Source: JBGUXS01 sp045118155 (lineage in GTDB: Bacteria > Pseudomonadota > Alphaproteobacteria > CAAHEQ01 > UBA3637). Taken from it: a stretch of DNA of 20,742 nt. Each line of letters starts with the position of its first letter. The first letter of the stretch is position 1. Both the position numbers and the translations under genes were made by a program. Below, piece by piece: positions 1 through 7,687 of this stretch. Where the stretch lies: positions 1 to 20,742 of the forward strand of contig JBGUXS010000041.1 in NCBI GenBank assembly GCA_045118155.1, in the 5' to 3' direction. Under the pieces are notes generated by a model. It did not search any database and was not told the DNA's origin. It saw only the letters and a list, made by a program, of their open reading frames with translations.

Positions 1-849
1 GTCGTCTGGATAATCGTACAGGTCAAAAATTAAGTTCCAAAACCCATGCAACCGATCCATTTTATGGGCCATCGCTTTGGTGCCCCAGCCGATAGACGTA
101 TCGCCTTTGTTTTCATAATAGAACTTATACAGGCGGTTTTGCGTGGCTTGGGTGGTAAAAATGGCGCGCACGGCCTCGTGTTTTTCGGGGTTAATCGCCT
201 TGATCCACGCCAAGTAATACACCCCGTCCTTTTTCGCCAAATCCCGCATACACTCTTGGATATCGGTTAAGATATGAAAGTGGGCTTTACACACTTTGAC
301 ATAAGCATGACGCCGATAAACGGGCATACCGTATTGTTTTTCCACCACCTTAAATCCGCGCGCGAGCAGGGCCTCTACCGCCGCTTCGGCCGGCATACCT
401 AAGGTTAAACCGCTGACTTCAAACGTGGTAACATCATGTAATTCCCGCTTTTTAACGGGGGCTTTCGGGGGGGGGGGGTTAACCGGTGTTTGTACAGGAT
501 CTTGCAAAAGAATAGGGGTCGTGCGGACGGGGATTCTAGCCGGGAGTGCTGAGGTAATTTCTTCTTCGGAATCATCTTCATCCACGGGTAAATCTATTTC
601 CACATGAGGGGTTGGGTTCACAATTAAGGTGTCCAGAGGCTTTTCCCCCCGTCCAATACGGGGCTTTTTCCCTAAGGCCTCTTGAACCGTTACTGTGCTT
701 TGTTCCTCGGTGGGGGCTTGTTGGACTTCTTTTTGGGGGGATGGACTTGTTTTTTCAGTTTCTTCATGGGTTGTTTCTTCACCGGCCCAAACATCCGGTG
801 TTTGACCAAAACACATCATCCCCAACAACAGAAACAAAATTTTACGCAT
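1..849 (-). CDS. Exported protein of unknown function, 5' part (runs off left edge)
   Basis: Reading the minus strand from the ATG at 849 gives 283 uninterrupted codons to the window edge, so the C-terminus is missing. The start 'MRKILFLLLGMMCFGQ' followed by 'VWAG' is a typical Sec signal peptide. Residues about 25-130 are acidic and rich in Pro, Gln and Glu, a probable flexible linker. A folded domain then begins with 'GLTLGMPAEAAVEALLARGF', a pattern seen in small envelope domains, and continues with several Cys, Trp and Tyr residues. A run of 12 C (467-478) encodes Asn-Pro-Pro-Pro-Pro just before this domain. The frame is open across the tract, but one base more or less would stop translation within about 4 or 20 codons. 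No family is recognised. A purine-rich GGGGA lies just upstream of the ATG. The reading frame and export signal are clear; the role is not. Confidence 0.8.
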   Translation of the reverse strand, partial: MRKILFLLLGMMCFGQTPDVWAGEETTHEETEKTSPSPQKEVQQAPTEEQSTVTVQEALGKKPRIGRGEKPLDTLIVNPTPHVEIDLPVDEDDSEEEITSALPARIPVRTTPILLQDPVQTPVNPPPPKAPVKKRELHDVTTFEVSGLTLGMPAEAAVEALLARGFKVVEKQYGMPVYRRHAYVKVCKAHFHILTDIQECMRDLAKKDGVYYLAWIKAINPEKHEAVRAIFTTQATQNRLYKFYYENKGDTSIGWGTKAMAHKMDRLHGFWNLIFDLYDYPDD

Positions 850-864
850 AGTCCCCTTTTTATC

Positions 865-893
865 TTGACTTTCCCCTATTATACCTGTATAAT
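865..893 (+). promoter_or_regulatory. Sigma70-type promoter of mlaA
   Basis: TTGACT (865-870), a 17-base spacer and a perfect TATAAT (888-893) lie 36 bases before the mlaA start. The -10 forms half of the palindrome TATTATACctGTATAATA (877-894). The other half gives TATAAT on the minus strand (883-878), which can serve the divergent exported-protein gene, although its -35 (about 906-901) is poor. Confidence 0.75.
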
Positions 894-928
894 AATGAAA
901 GTCTATAAAAAAGTGAAGGGAAACGTTA

Positions 929-1687
929 ATGACTAAACAAAAGTTCATTTCCCTGCTATGGGGGGCTTTGATTATAGGGGGATTGATGGGGTGCGCATGC
1001 CCCCCGAAGGATCCTGTTGCCTTACAAGCTTACCAAGAAAATAATGATCCCTTGGAACCCACTAATCGGGCGATCTTTAAGTTTAATCAAGTGGTGGATG
1101 ATTATGTGTTAACACCTTTGGTTAAGGGGTATCGTGCCGTTGTCCCAGAAGGGATCAGAACGGGTATTTTGAATTTTGTAGATAACCTAAAATCCCCTCT
1201 GTATGCTGGAAATTCACTGTTGCAAGGGGATGGGTATAACGCCTTACAACAAACGAAAAAGTTCACTTTTAATACGTTGTTTGGATTCTTTGGGGTGTTT
1301 AGACCTTCGGATACCGCTGGTATTGTGGCGCAAACGGCCGATTTTGGTCAAACGTTGGGAAAATATGGGGTAGGGGAAGGACCGTATTTGGTCTTACCTG
1401 TGATTGGACCATCCAATGTGCGTGATACGGCCGGCATGGTGGTAGATGCAGTGGTGATGCCCAGTGACTTTGCCTTAAAAGAAATAGATTCCTCTTTGCC
1501 GTATGTGCGTGCTGGGGTAGATGGATTTGCCAGACGCGCATCGGCGGATGCCTTGTTGCAATCTCTTAAAGATTCGTCTACGGATTATTATGCCACTTTG
1601 CGGTCTATGTATCGCCAAAATCGGGCTAAAAAAGTGGGTAAGGCCGAAGTTGATGATTACGAGTTTGATTTTGAAGATGAAGAATAA
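929..1687 (+). CDS. mlaA: MlaA (VacJ) outer-membrane lipoprotein
   Basis: MlaA sits in the outer membrane, removes misplaced phospholipids from the outer leaflet and hands them to periplasmic MlaC. The 252-residue product has a lipoprotein signal peptide with lipobox 'LMGC' (lipidated Cys22). It then shows family hallmarks: 'NDPLEPTNRAIFKFNQ' near residue 39, 'PEGIRTGILNFVDNLKSPL', 'FNTLFGFFGVFR', and 'GKYGVGEGPYLVLPVIGPS' followed by 'RDTAGMVVD'. Length is normal for the family. The C-terminal tail is acidic. A strong promoter lies directly upstream, and mlaC follows after 13 bases, so the two are co-transcribed. The inner-membrane partners mlaFED are not in the window. Family assignment is secure. 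Confidence 0.96.
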   Translation: MTKQKFISLLWGALIIGGLMGCACPPKDPVALQAYQENNDPLEPTNRAIFKFNQVVDDYVLTPLVKGYRAVVPEGIRTGILNFVDNLKSPLYAGNSLLQGDGYNALQQTKKFTFNTLFGFFGVFRPSDTAGIVAQTADFGQTLGKYGVGEGPYLVLPVIGPSNVRDTAGMVVDAVVMPSDFALKEIDSSLPYVRAGVDGFARRASADALLQSLKDSSTDYYATLRSMYRQNRAKKVGKAEVDDYEFDFEDEE

Positions 1688-1700
1688 CAAAGGAGTTTCC

Positions 1701-2306
1701 ATGTTAAAACGCTTTATTTTTGTTTTATGCTTTTGCTTACATACGGTGGTATTCGCCGGCGATCCCGTGGTGGATTTTGTGCAAAACCTAACGGATGATA
1801 TTATTGAAAACGTGCTTGCAAAAAAGATGAGCAAGGAAGATCGGTTGGCCGAATTTAAAAAAGAATTTACGGCGGCTTTAGATCTAAGAAGCATTGGCCA
1901 GTTTGTTTTGGGACGGTACTGGAAGACATCAGATAAGAAAACACAAGATGATTTTTTAACGGCATTTGTGGATTTTGCTACCCAAAGTTGGGCGGATAAG
2001 TTTGACCTGTATACGGGACAGGATATCCAATTCACAGGGGTTCGGACGGCCGCAGGAAACCAATATTATGTGAACAGCCAAATCATGAACAATCCGCCAG
2101 TAGAAGTGGTTTGGCGGGTGCGTGAAAAAAATGGCGCTTATAAGATTGTAGATATCGTGGTGGAAGGGGTTAGTATGGCAATGAGTTACCGCAGCGAATA
2201 TGCTTCGTTCTTACAACAAAAAGGTGGGAATGTGTCGGCATTAACGGCAGAACTGATTCAGAAAACAGCTGACCTTCAAAAAACACAAGGCAAGGAATCT
2301 AAGTAA
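1701..2306 (+). CDS. mlaC: MlaC periplasmic phospholipid carrier
   Basis: MlaC (201 residues) shuttles phospholipid between MlaA in the outer membrane and the MlaFEDB transporter in the inner membrane. The frame is open further upstream, back to 1521, but the ATG at 1701 is chosen. It has AAAGGAG eight bases before it, it starts right after mlaA, and it gives a clean signal peptide 'MLKRFIFVLCFCLHTVVFAG'. Family features include 'LDLRSIGQFVLGRYW', 'FVDFATQSWADKFDLYTGQ' and, near residues 140-160, 'VEVVWRVREKNGAYKIVDIVVEGVSMA'-type sequence, which matches the MlaC/Ttg2D core pattern. The C-terminus is a Gln/Lys-rich helix. mlaC is the last recognisable mla gene here. Confidence 0.95.
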   Translation: MLKRFIFVLCFCLHTVVFAGDPVVDFVQNLTDDIIENVLAKKMSKEDRLAEFKKEFTAALDLRSIGQFVLGRYWKTSDKKTQDDFLTAFVDFATQSWADKFDLYTGQDIQFTGVRTAAGNQYYVNSQIMNNPPVEVVWRVREKNGAYKIVDIVVEGVSMAMSYRSEYASFLQQKGGNVSALTAELIQKTADLQKTQGKESK

Positions 2307-2316
2307 AGGAACAGGG

Positions 2317-2418
2317 ATGGTAAAAAAAATTAAATTACCCCTTGGCCGAGAAGAACTCTATAAAATGGAAGAAAGTTCCTTTTGCAAGCACAAAGGACTC
2401 AGCAACATAAGGTTGTGA
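2317..2418 (+). CDS. Possible 33-residue small ORF after mlaC
   Basis: The ATG at 2317 has AAAGGA nine bases before it, partly over the end of mlaC, and opens 33 codons to a TGA at 2416. The peptide begins 'MVKKIKLPLGREELYKMEE' and is basic and soluble, with no membrane segment or recognised domain. The only support is the ribosome binding site and its position 10 bases after mlaC. It may be a real small protein, a relic, or chance. Confidence 0.3.
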   Translation: MVKKIKLPLGREELYKMEESSFCKHKGLSNIRL

Positions 2419-2466
2419 CCCAACAAAAGATAAAAAGAAACTTGTGAAACAAAAAGGAAGGGAATC

Positions 2467-2544
2467 ATGACAGAAAAAAACGGGGCCAACACACGCTGCT
2501 TAACACCAAAGAAAGGGAGGAGACAATGGAAAACGGTATTTTAA
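2467..2544 (+). CDS. Possible 25-residue leader ORF overlapping the next gene
   Basis: The ATG at 2467 follows AAGGAAGGGA and reads 25 codons to a TAA at 2542-2544, which is 16 bases past the start of the gene at 2526. The peptide begins 'MTEKNGANTRCLTPKKG'. The overlap suggests translational coupling: ribosomes ending here would be close to the AGGGAGGAG site that serves the 2526 start. No codon bias or homology could be judged at this length. Confidence 0.3.
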   Translation: MTEKNGANTRCLTPKKGRRQWKTVF

Positions 2545-3323
2545 AGACCACTTGGAATGTCATTACATGGCCGGTCAGGGCTCTGTGGTGGGGGATAAAA
2601 AAAGTGGCGAGTTTTATTCCAGGGGCCAGATTGTTGACGGATAATGTGGACAAGGTTGTGGATGCCGTTACACCGGATAACCCGTATAAAGAAATAGATA
2701 CGCGTTTGCTGGATGCCAAAAAACAATATCCCCCGAAAAAATGGGGCATTTGGAAATATATAGGGGCGTTAGCTGGGGCCGCCTTAGGGGGGGTAGCGGG
2801 TGTTTTTGCAATCACATTTTTGACCCCGAACCCACTTTCTATTCCCATTTTAGGATTAGTTGGTTTTATGGATGTGGGGGCCGCCTTTGGGGGATTGTGT
2901 GCTTTTGAAACCATGCGGATACAAGAAAAAACTCAGGCCGAAAAAATACAGGCGGCCCAAAGTGTTTGGGGAAAAATGAAGCGTGCTTTTAAAAAAAGTT
3001 TGATTCCCTTGATGTTAACGGTGGGGGCCTTTATTCCGGCGGCTTATTTAGGGGCGTTGCCATTTAAAATTATCATGGGGGGTATGGCTTTGTGGACGGG
3101 TTTGCAATTTGTGGCCAGCTATTTACGCCAAGGCAAAGAATGGCGAACCTATCAAAAAATGACGGGGAATATTGTTGAAGGTATGGCAGGGGCTAATACA
3201 AGAACGTTAGCCCTTCAAGAAGAAAAAAATCATCCAGCTGAGGAGGTTGTTGCTCAGGCACAACAAAAACATGCCCCTAGAAAACGTACAAAACGCGAAA
3301 GGGCCCCTGAATTATCGGCTTAA
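2526..3323 (+). CDS. Membrane protein of unknown function, four predicted segments
   Basis: This 265-residue protein is not recognised. The N-terminal 70 residues start with an amphipathic, Trp-rich stretch ('TTWNVITWPVRALWWGIKK'). Four hydrophobic Gly/Ala-rich segments follow at about 78-99, 104-126, 158-178 and 180-199, with a charged loop at 130-156. The last 60 residues are soluble, Gln/Glu-rich and then strongly basic, ending 'RKRTKRERAPELSA'. That tail resembles the end of the product of 5894-6340. The start is supported by GGGAGGAG seven bases upstream. It opens a run of four genes with gaps of 30, 14 and 13 bases, so all four are probably one transcript and one functional unit. Confidence 0.85.
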   Translation: MENGILKTTWNVITWPVRALWWGIKKVASFIPGARLLTDNVDKVVDAVTPDNPYKEIDTRLLDAKKQYPPKKWGIWKYIGALAGAALGGVAGVFAITFLTPNPLSIPILGLVGFMDVGAAFGGLCAFETMRIQEKTQAEKIQAAQSVWGKMKRAFKKSLIPLMLTVGAFIPAAYLGALPFKIIMGGMALWTGLQFVASYLRQGKEWRTYQKMTGNIVEGMAGANTRTLALQEEKNHPAEEVVAQAQQKHAPRKRTKRERAPELSA

Positions 3324-3353
3324 TTTCCTAAAAGATTAGAGGAGGATCTTTTT

Positions 3354-5879
3354 ATGGCAGAGAACATTTTAGATACCTTAAATGAGGAAGATTTTTTTTG
3401 GATATCCAATTGTTATGATTGGACACATTGCTTGAATTTGGGAATGCAATTGGAACAAGATAAACAGGCCGAAGATAAAATTAAGGCCACCTCTCAACTC
3501 CTTATCCAAAAATATGATTTTGTAAAAAATATCCGATCTCAGATGCGGGAAAATTTAAGCGGAAAGAAATACATTTATGCAGGGCCGGCTAGTATGTTTT
3601 TTAATTCTTCCGCGGCGGCGATTAGATTTGGATTTTACCAAGGGGATGACCAAACACGGCATGCCTATCCGTCAGCATCCAGTGTGCAATTTTCCGAAGT
3701 GGAAAATTCCCCAGAAAAACGTGATTTTAAGGCCTTAAAAGGCCTTTGGGAAGAAAAGGTTAAAGACCAAGTTAGGACCGCAAAAGAAGGTTCTATCTTG
3801 TCCCGCCTTGTGTTTGCGGAAGAAGCCCCCGATTGTATCAAATTGGAAAAAGGCATTTACTTAAAAAAAGGGGCCAGTGGTCAGGTCACAGATCAAGATG
3901 TGGTAACGGCTTGTAATGCTTTGGAAACGGTGCGAGATAATGTCTTTGGGGATCTTTTAAAGGCACAACCTCTGTCCCAAAATAAAGACGGCAAAATACT
4001 TCCTTTAACATCGTTTATGGTGCCAGATCCGATGTTAATGGAAACCTTGATTATCAAAGAGGAGGTTTCAGTCAAGGGGGGGCATTTGACCTTTGAAAAG
4101 CCATCCTTGGTTCCTAAAGAACTTGATTTTAGAAAAAACTTTGTGGCGGAACAATTACGTGTTTATAAAAAAGCTGGGACGAATAGTGGGATTTATTCGG
4201 ATTTTAGTTTGGGAACGCAAGCCCAGGCGGCCGTTGCCACAGGTATCCAAGGGATGGCGATCAAAGCAAAAGAAGGGGTTGGTGGCTTGTGGCATAAGTT
4301 GTGGAATAAACAAGAAGATTCTCCGTCAGAAGATTCCTCTAAAATTGACCTGAAAGACCCAAGTATGATTGCATCATTAAAAATGGATCGTTCGGAAGAT
4401 ACCCCCTTAGAGGTTGTCAAAACAACGGGAATTAGACTTCAAGAAGACGCAACATTAATGAAAGTATCTAGGGCGTGGGCGGATCAGTGGGCAATTAAAA
4501 AAGATGTCCAAGTGGGGTATGGACCGGCGACATCTTATCGCCCCATGATTTTCTTGAAAAATGAAGAAACACAACAATTTGCACAGGAATTTGGGCAGGA
4601 AGTCACCCCCGAAAACTTTGAAAAGTTTAAAGAATACGCCGCCCAACGACACGCCCAAGATATCTTAAAGGCGATTGTGTATGTTCGGGATGGTGAGACC
4701 GCAGCCCCCGCCCCGATTGGGGAGGGAATGGCCACTCATGTGGAAGATTACGTCCCAATTCCAAAGGGACCAGTGCAGAAAAAAATAGAATATGCCCAAA
4801 CCCTTTATCTTGAAAATTCATGGACATTTTCTGGAGATCAGGAAAAAGATGTTGTGATGTTGAAAAAATCTTTAAACACAATGGACTTGGATGCGGCTAT
4901 TGTCCCCGATAAAGAAGAATTTACTTCCATAGCAGCGATCGCTATAGAACGGGCTCACCGTGAAAATCAGTATCATGAACAGCCCGTTGGTTGGCAAAAT
5001 AAAATTGCCGAGGTAATGACCGAAGCGTATGTGGGAATCCCGCCCAAAGAAAAAGCCCTTGAATGGTATAGTGAGGCGATAACCTCTAATCCTTTTAAAG
5101 AAAAGGTCGGGAAAAATGAAAATGCTGTTCGGGTGCCGTTACAAACGGTTCCGAAGGATCAACTTGACGATTTGATAACGGAAGGGGTTGTTGGACCTTG
5201 GAAGATGGGGGATATTCTGTCGCCGGCTGGGGGAACACGGTATACGTTAAGTGGCAATAATGTGCAAGATGCACAGGTTTTACCGGAATCTAAAAGTTTG
5301 ATAGAAGAAGGACAAGCACAATTAAACACCTGGACGGCTTGGGTCAATGAAGCATCTTCAGAAGCCGGTCTTGTGGGCCGATCTATGGTTCAAAGTATGG
5401 CAAATCAATATGTGATTGCAAATACGCAAGGCCAAGTAGATCGGAAGGCCCTGTGGGAAAATGTTAAAAATGGGATTAACCAATGGGCACAGGAACATCA
5501 TGCAGGTTTTGCTATTCATTTGGATGCAATGACACCAGCGGAATTGGCCGATACGATAGGGATAACTTGTTATGGAGAATGGGATACCTATGAAAATATG
5601 GGAATTCATCCTCAACTAACGGACCCCCACAAGGCATCAGAGATGCCTCTGCAAGAGGAAAGAACACCCCCAAAAACCTTTGCTGAAATTCCGATAACCC
5701 CCAAAGAAGGGGCTAACCCAACCCAAGCAGAATACAATCGTCCTGATTTGGCAAGTGTTCCTCAGAGTTCCGCATCTGAACCAACAAAAACACCGGTCCC
5801 CCCCAAAGAAGAAACACGGATAGAACGGGTTCGGCGTTTAGCAGATGAAAAGAGAAAAGCTAAAACATCAACACCATAA
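3354..5879 (+). CDS. Large soluble protein of unknown function (841 residues)
   Basis: A long intact frame with a good ribosome binding site (GAGGAGGA, nine bases before the ATG). I see no signal peptide and no membrane segment, so the product is probably cytoplasmic or held at the membrane by its neighbours. The sequence is mixed alpha/beta, without a P-loop, DNA-binding helix or catalytic signature that I recognise. Two stretches look weakly alike: 'YIYAGPASMFFNS' near residue 75 and 'VGYGPATSYRPMIFL' near residue 390. Residues about 745-841 are Pro/Glu/Thr-rich and disordered, ending in a basic helix ('RIERVRRLADEKRKAKT'). It lies between small membrane-protein genes with 14-30 base gaps. 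An effector or a structural scaffold is conceivable but not shown. Confidence 0.88.
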   Translation: MAENILDTLNEEDFFWISNCYDWTHCLNLGMQLEQDKQAEDKIKATSQLLIQKYDFVKNIRSQMRENLSGKKYIYAGPASMFFNSSAAAIRFGFYQGDDQTRHAYPSASSVQFSEVENSPEKRDFKALKGLWEEKVKDQVRTAKEGSILSRLVFAEEAPDCIKLEKGIYLKKGASGQVTDQDVVTACNALETVRDNVFGDLLKAQPLSQNKDGKILPLTSFMVPDPMLMETLIIKEEVSVKGGHLTFEKPSLVPKELDFRKNFVAEQLRVYKKAGTNSGIYSDFSLGTQAQAAVATGIQGMAIKAKEGVGGLWHKLWNKQEDSPSEDSSKIDLKDPSMIASLKMDRSEDTPLEVVKTTGIRLQEDATLMKVSRAWADQWAIKKDVQVGYGPATSYRPMIFLKNEETQQFAQEFGQEVTPENFEKFKEYAAQRHAQDILKAIVYVRDGETAAPAPIGEGMATHVEDYVPIPKGPVQKKIEYAQTLYLENSWTFSGDQEKDVVMLKKSLNTMDLDAAIVPDKEEFTSIAAIAIERAHRENQYHEQPVGWQNKIAEVMTEAYVGIPPKEKALEWYSEAITSNPFKEKVGKNENAVRVPLQTVPKDQLDDLITEGVVGPWKMGDILSPAGGTRYTLSGNNVQDAQVLPESKSLIEEGQAQLNTWTAWVNEASSEAGLVGRSMVQSMANQYVIANTQGQVDRKALWENVKNGINQWAQEHHAGFAIHLDAMTPAELADTIGITCYGEWDTYENMGIHPQLTDPHKASEMPLQEERTPPKTFAEIPITPKEGANPTQAEYNRPDLASVPQSSASEPTKTPVPPKEETRIERVRRLADEKRKAKTSTP

Positions 5880-5893
5880 AGAAAGGATATGTT

Positions 5894-6340
5894 ATGAAAA
5901 AAGAATCATTTTTGAAAAGACTTGGAAAAAACTTACTGAAATGGAGTCCCTTGTTGCTTTTGGGCTTAGGGGGGGCATGGATCTTAAGTACGGAAATTCC
6001 AATTATTGCGACCGGCGTTGAAAATGTGATCGCAACGGTTGCTAGTTGGGGGGCCGAAGGGGGTATCTTGGAAAAGATATCTCTTGGATTATTGGAACCA
6101 ATAACGGCTAAAATCCTGGGTATTGGATCGGCGGCCTTGTATGGTTTAGGGGTAATTTGGGGAACGTTAAGCGGATCTAAAACACCGGAAACAGAAATGG
6201 TGACGGCCAATACGACCACAGGAAAAAGGGCGTTAACACGTCAACAAACGCTTGAACCCGTGGCTGAACGGGCTATGGCAGTGAACACACGGTCCAAAAA
6301 GAAAACCGCAAAAGAAAATAATCCAGAATTAGTTGCGTAA
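5894..6340 (+). CDS. Small membrane protein of unknown function (148 residues)
   Basis: The start at 5894 is set by GAAAGGA nine bases upstream. An earlier ATG at 5889 reads a stop at once. The N-terminus is basic, followed by a hydrophobic segment at about residues 18-35 and a second Gly/Ala-rich one near 70-92. The last 50 residues are polar and basic, ending 'RSKKKTAKENNPELVA'. This tail resembles that of the 2526-3323 product: Ala-Asn-Thr start, Gln-rich middle, basic patch, then Pro-Glu-Leu-x-Ala at the very end. It is third of four closely packed genes. No family is recognised. Confidence 0.82.
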   Translation: MKKESFLKRLGKNLLKWSPLLLLGLGGAWILSTEIPIIATGVENVIATVASWGAEGGILEKISLGLLEPITAKILGIGSAALYGLGVIWGTLSGSKTPETEMVTANTTTGKRALTRQQTLEPVAERAMAVNTRSKKKTAKENNPELVA

Positions 6341-6353
6341 GAAAGGAAAATCT

Positions 6354-6677
6354 ATGGGATACATTACAAAATATATTAAACATAGTTTTAAGAATAGTCC
6401 GGTTGTGTTAATAGGTGGGGCAATTGCCTTGGCTTGTATTGCAGCGGGGGTTATGACAGGGGTTCCGGAATTGGCCTATGTAGGTTTGTTTGCAGGGGCT
6501 GTTGTGTTTTCTGTGGCTTCAAGATTATACCGTAAAGGGGTATATGCTTCTTTTGAAGAAGATATTCATGCCAAAGCAGTTGCTCGGGGGATTCGGGATG
6601 CCAACAGTCAAGGAATAGATGCAAGTTCTGTTATGGAACAGGGATATTCTAGGAAAAAAGGGCGGACACGCGAATAA
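6354..6677 (+). CDS. Small membrane protein of unknown function (107 residues)
   Basis: The frame can be extended to a TTG at 6333, but the ATG at 6354 has GAAAGGAAAA just before it and is the better start. The product has a short basic N-terminus, two hydrophobic segments (about residues 16-35 and 39-56), and a soluble charged C-terminal half ending in a basic patch, 'SRKKGRTRE'. It is the last gene of the four-gene run and is followed at once by a terminator. No family is recognised. The two-segment, basic-tailed layout matches its upstream neighbour. Confidence 0.82.
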   Translation: MGYITKYIKHSFKNSPVVLIGGAIALACIAAGVMTGVPELAYVGLFAGAVVFSVASRLYRKGVYASFEEDIHAKAVARGIRDANSQGIDASSVMEQGYSRKKGRTRE

Positions 6678-6694
6678 GAAAGAAGTACTTACAG

Positions 6695-6725
6695 AAAAGG
6701 GCCTAAATTAAAGGCCCTTTTTGTA
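6695..6725. terminator. Bidirectional terminator between the four-gene run and rpoH
   Basis: AAAGGGCCT (6696-6704) pairs with AGGCCCTTT (6712-6720) around a 7-base AT loop, with a T run after it on the plus strand and an A run (T on the minus strand) before it. It lies between the stop at 6677 and the end of the convergent rpoH, so it can serve both. Confidence 0.85.
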
Positions 6726-7601
6726 TTATTCCAATTTCATTTTTTTGGCTTCGTCGCACATGAATGTTTTTAATTTAGCATAGGCCTTGGATTCAATTTG
6801 ACGTACGCGTTCACGGCTGATTTGGAACTTGGCCCCCAAATCTTCCAGTGTTGTAGGATTTTCGGATAAAAAACGTTCTTGAATAATGGCCCGTTCCCGT
6901 TCGTTTAAGGTGGCAAGCCCCTGTATCAATAATTGCCGTTTTAAGGTTAAGTCTTGAGAATCTGCCAAACGTTCTTCCACGGATTCTGTGGGATCTACCA
7001 GCATATCTTGACGATTTGTGGTGCCATCTTCATTGAGCAGGGTATTTAAAGATGTATCCCCTTCCAGCCGTTGTTCCATTTCCATAACTTCTTTAGAACT
7101 AACCCCCAGCATATCGGCGATTTTTTGGGCCATATCATTAGATAAGCCCGTTTCGGCGTAAAGCCCCAGTTTTGCTTTGATTTTGTGGAGGTTATAAAAT
7201 AAACGTTTTTGGGTGGCAATTGTCCCGATTTTAACCAAAGACCATGATTTTAACACATATTCAGAAATCGTGGCTTTAATCCACCAAATAGCATAGGTGG
7301 CCAACCGAAACCCTTTATCTGGGTCAAATTTTTTAATTGCTTGCATCAAGCCGATATTCGCTTCGGAAATTAAATCAGCCAAAGCCAACCCATAGTGCCG
7401 GAAAGAAAAAGCAACTTTGGCGGCCAATCTTAAATGGGATGTTGTCAGTTTGTGGGCGGCCTCTAGGTCGCCATGTTCTTGATACCGCTTTGCCAACATG
7501 TATTCTTGTTCGGGTTCTAACATTGGAAAACGGCTGATTTCCGCTAAATAAGCCGACAAAGATCCCGCAACGGATGGTAAAGTTAAAGTTGTTTGTGTCA
7601 T
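6726..7601 (-). CDS. rpoH: RNA polymerase heat-shock sigma factor RpoH (sigma32)
   Basis: This 291-residue sigma factor directs RNA polymerase to heat-shock promoters. Region 1.2 and region 2 occupy about residues 17-110, with 'DLISEANIGLMQAIKKFDPDKG' and 'RLATYAIWWIKATI' for core binding and -10 recognition. The RpoH box, seen as 'QKRLFYNLHKIK' near 131-142, separates RpoH from other group sigmas and is the site of DnaK/FtsH control in the family. Region 4 at about 230-280 ('TLEDLGAKFQISRERVRQIE') holds the -35-binding helix-turn-helix. Length is standard. An RpoH-like promoter stands before hsp20 in this window, so regulator and probable target are both here. The 5' leader is about 80 bases long. 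Confidence 0.97.
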   Translation of the reverse strand: MTQTTLTLPSVAGSLSAYLAEISRFPMLEPEQEYMLAKRYQEHGDLEAAHKLTTSHLRLAAKVAFSFRHYGLALADLISEANIGLMQAIKKFDPDKGFRLATYAIWWIKATISEYVLKSWSLVKIGTIATQKRLFYNLHKIKAKLGLYAETGLSNDMAQKIADMLGVSSKEVMEMEQRLEGDTSLNTLLNEDGTTNRQDMLVDPTESVEERLADSQDLTLKRQLLIQGLATLNERERAIIQERFLSENPTTLEDLGAKFQISRERVRQIESKAYAKLKTFMCDEAKKMKLE

Positions 7602-7687
7602 TTTTTATATCCTTTCATAAGCAATATAAAGAATCTCTCTGTTCCCAGACAAGATGTAAACGCGTATTTCCGCGTCTGACAGAAAGT

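Noticed and set aside
425..936. Plus-strand frames of 60-84 codons in the left 900 bases
   Set aside because: They lie opposite the long minus-strand exported-protein frame, which has a signal peptide and no stop for 283 codons. They lack ribosome binding sites.
1521..1700. Upstream extension of the mlaC frame
   Set aside because: It overlaps the end of mlaA and would put 60 residues before the signal peptide. The ATG at 1701 has AAAGGAG and gives a normal MlaC.
3354..5879. A conjugation or type IV secretion component
   Set aside because: No Walker motif, no VirB/Tra-like signature and no other secretion gene is nearby; size and neighbourhood alone are not enough.
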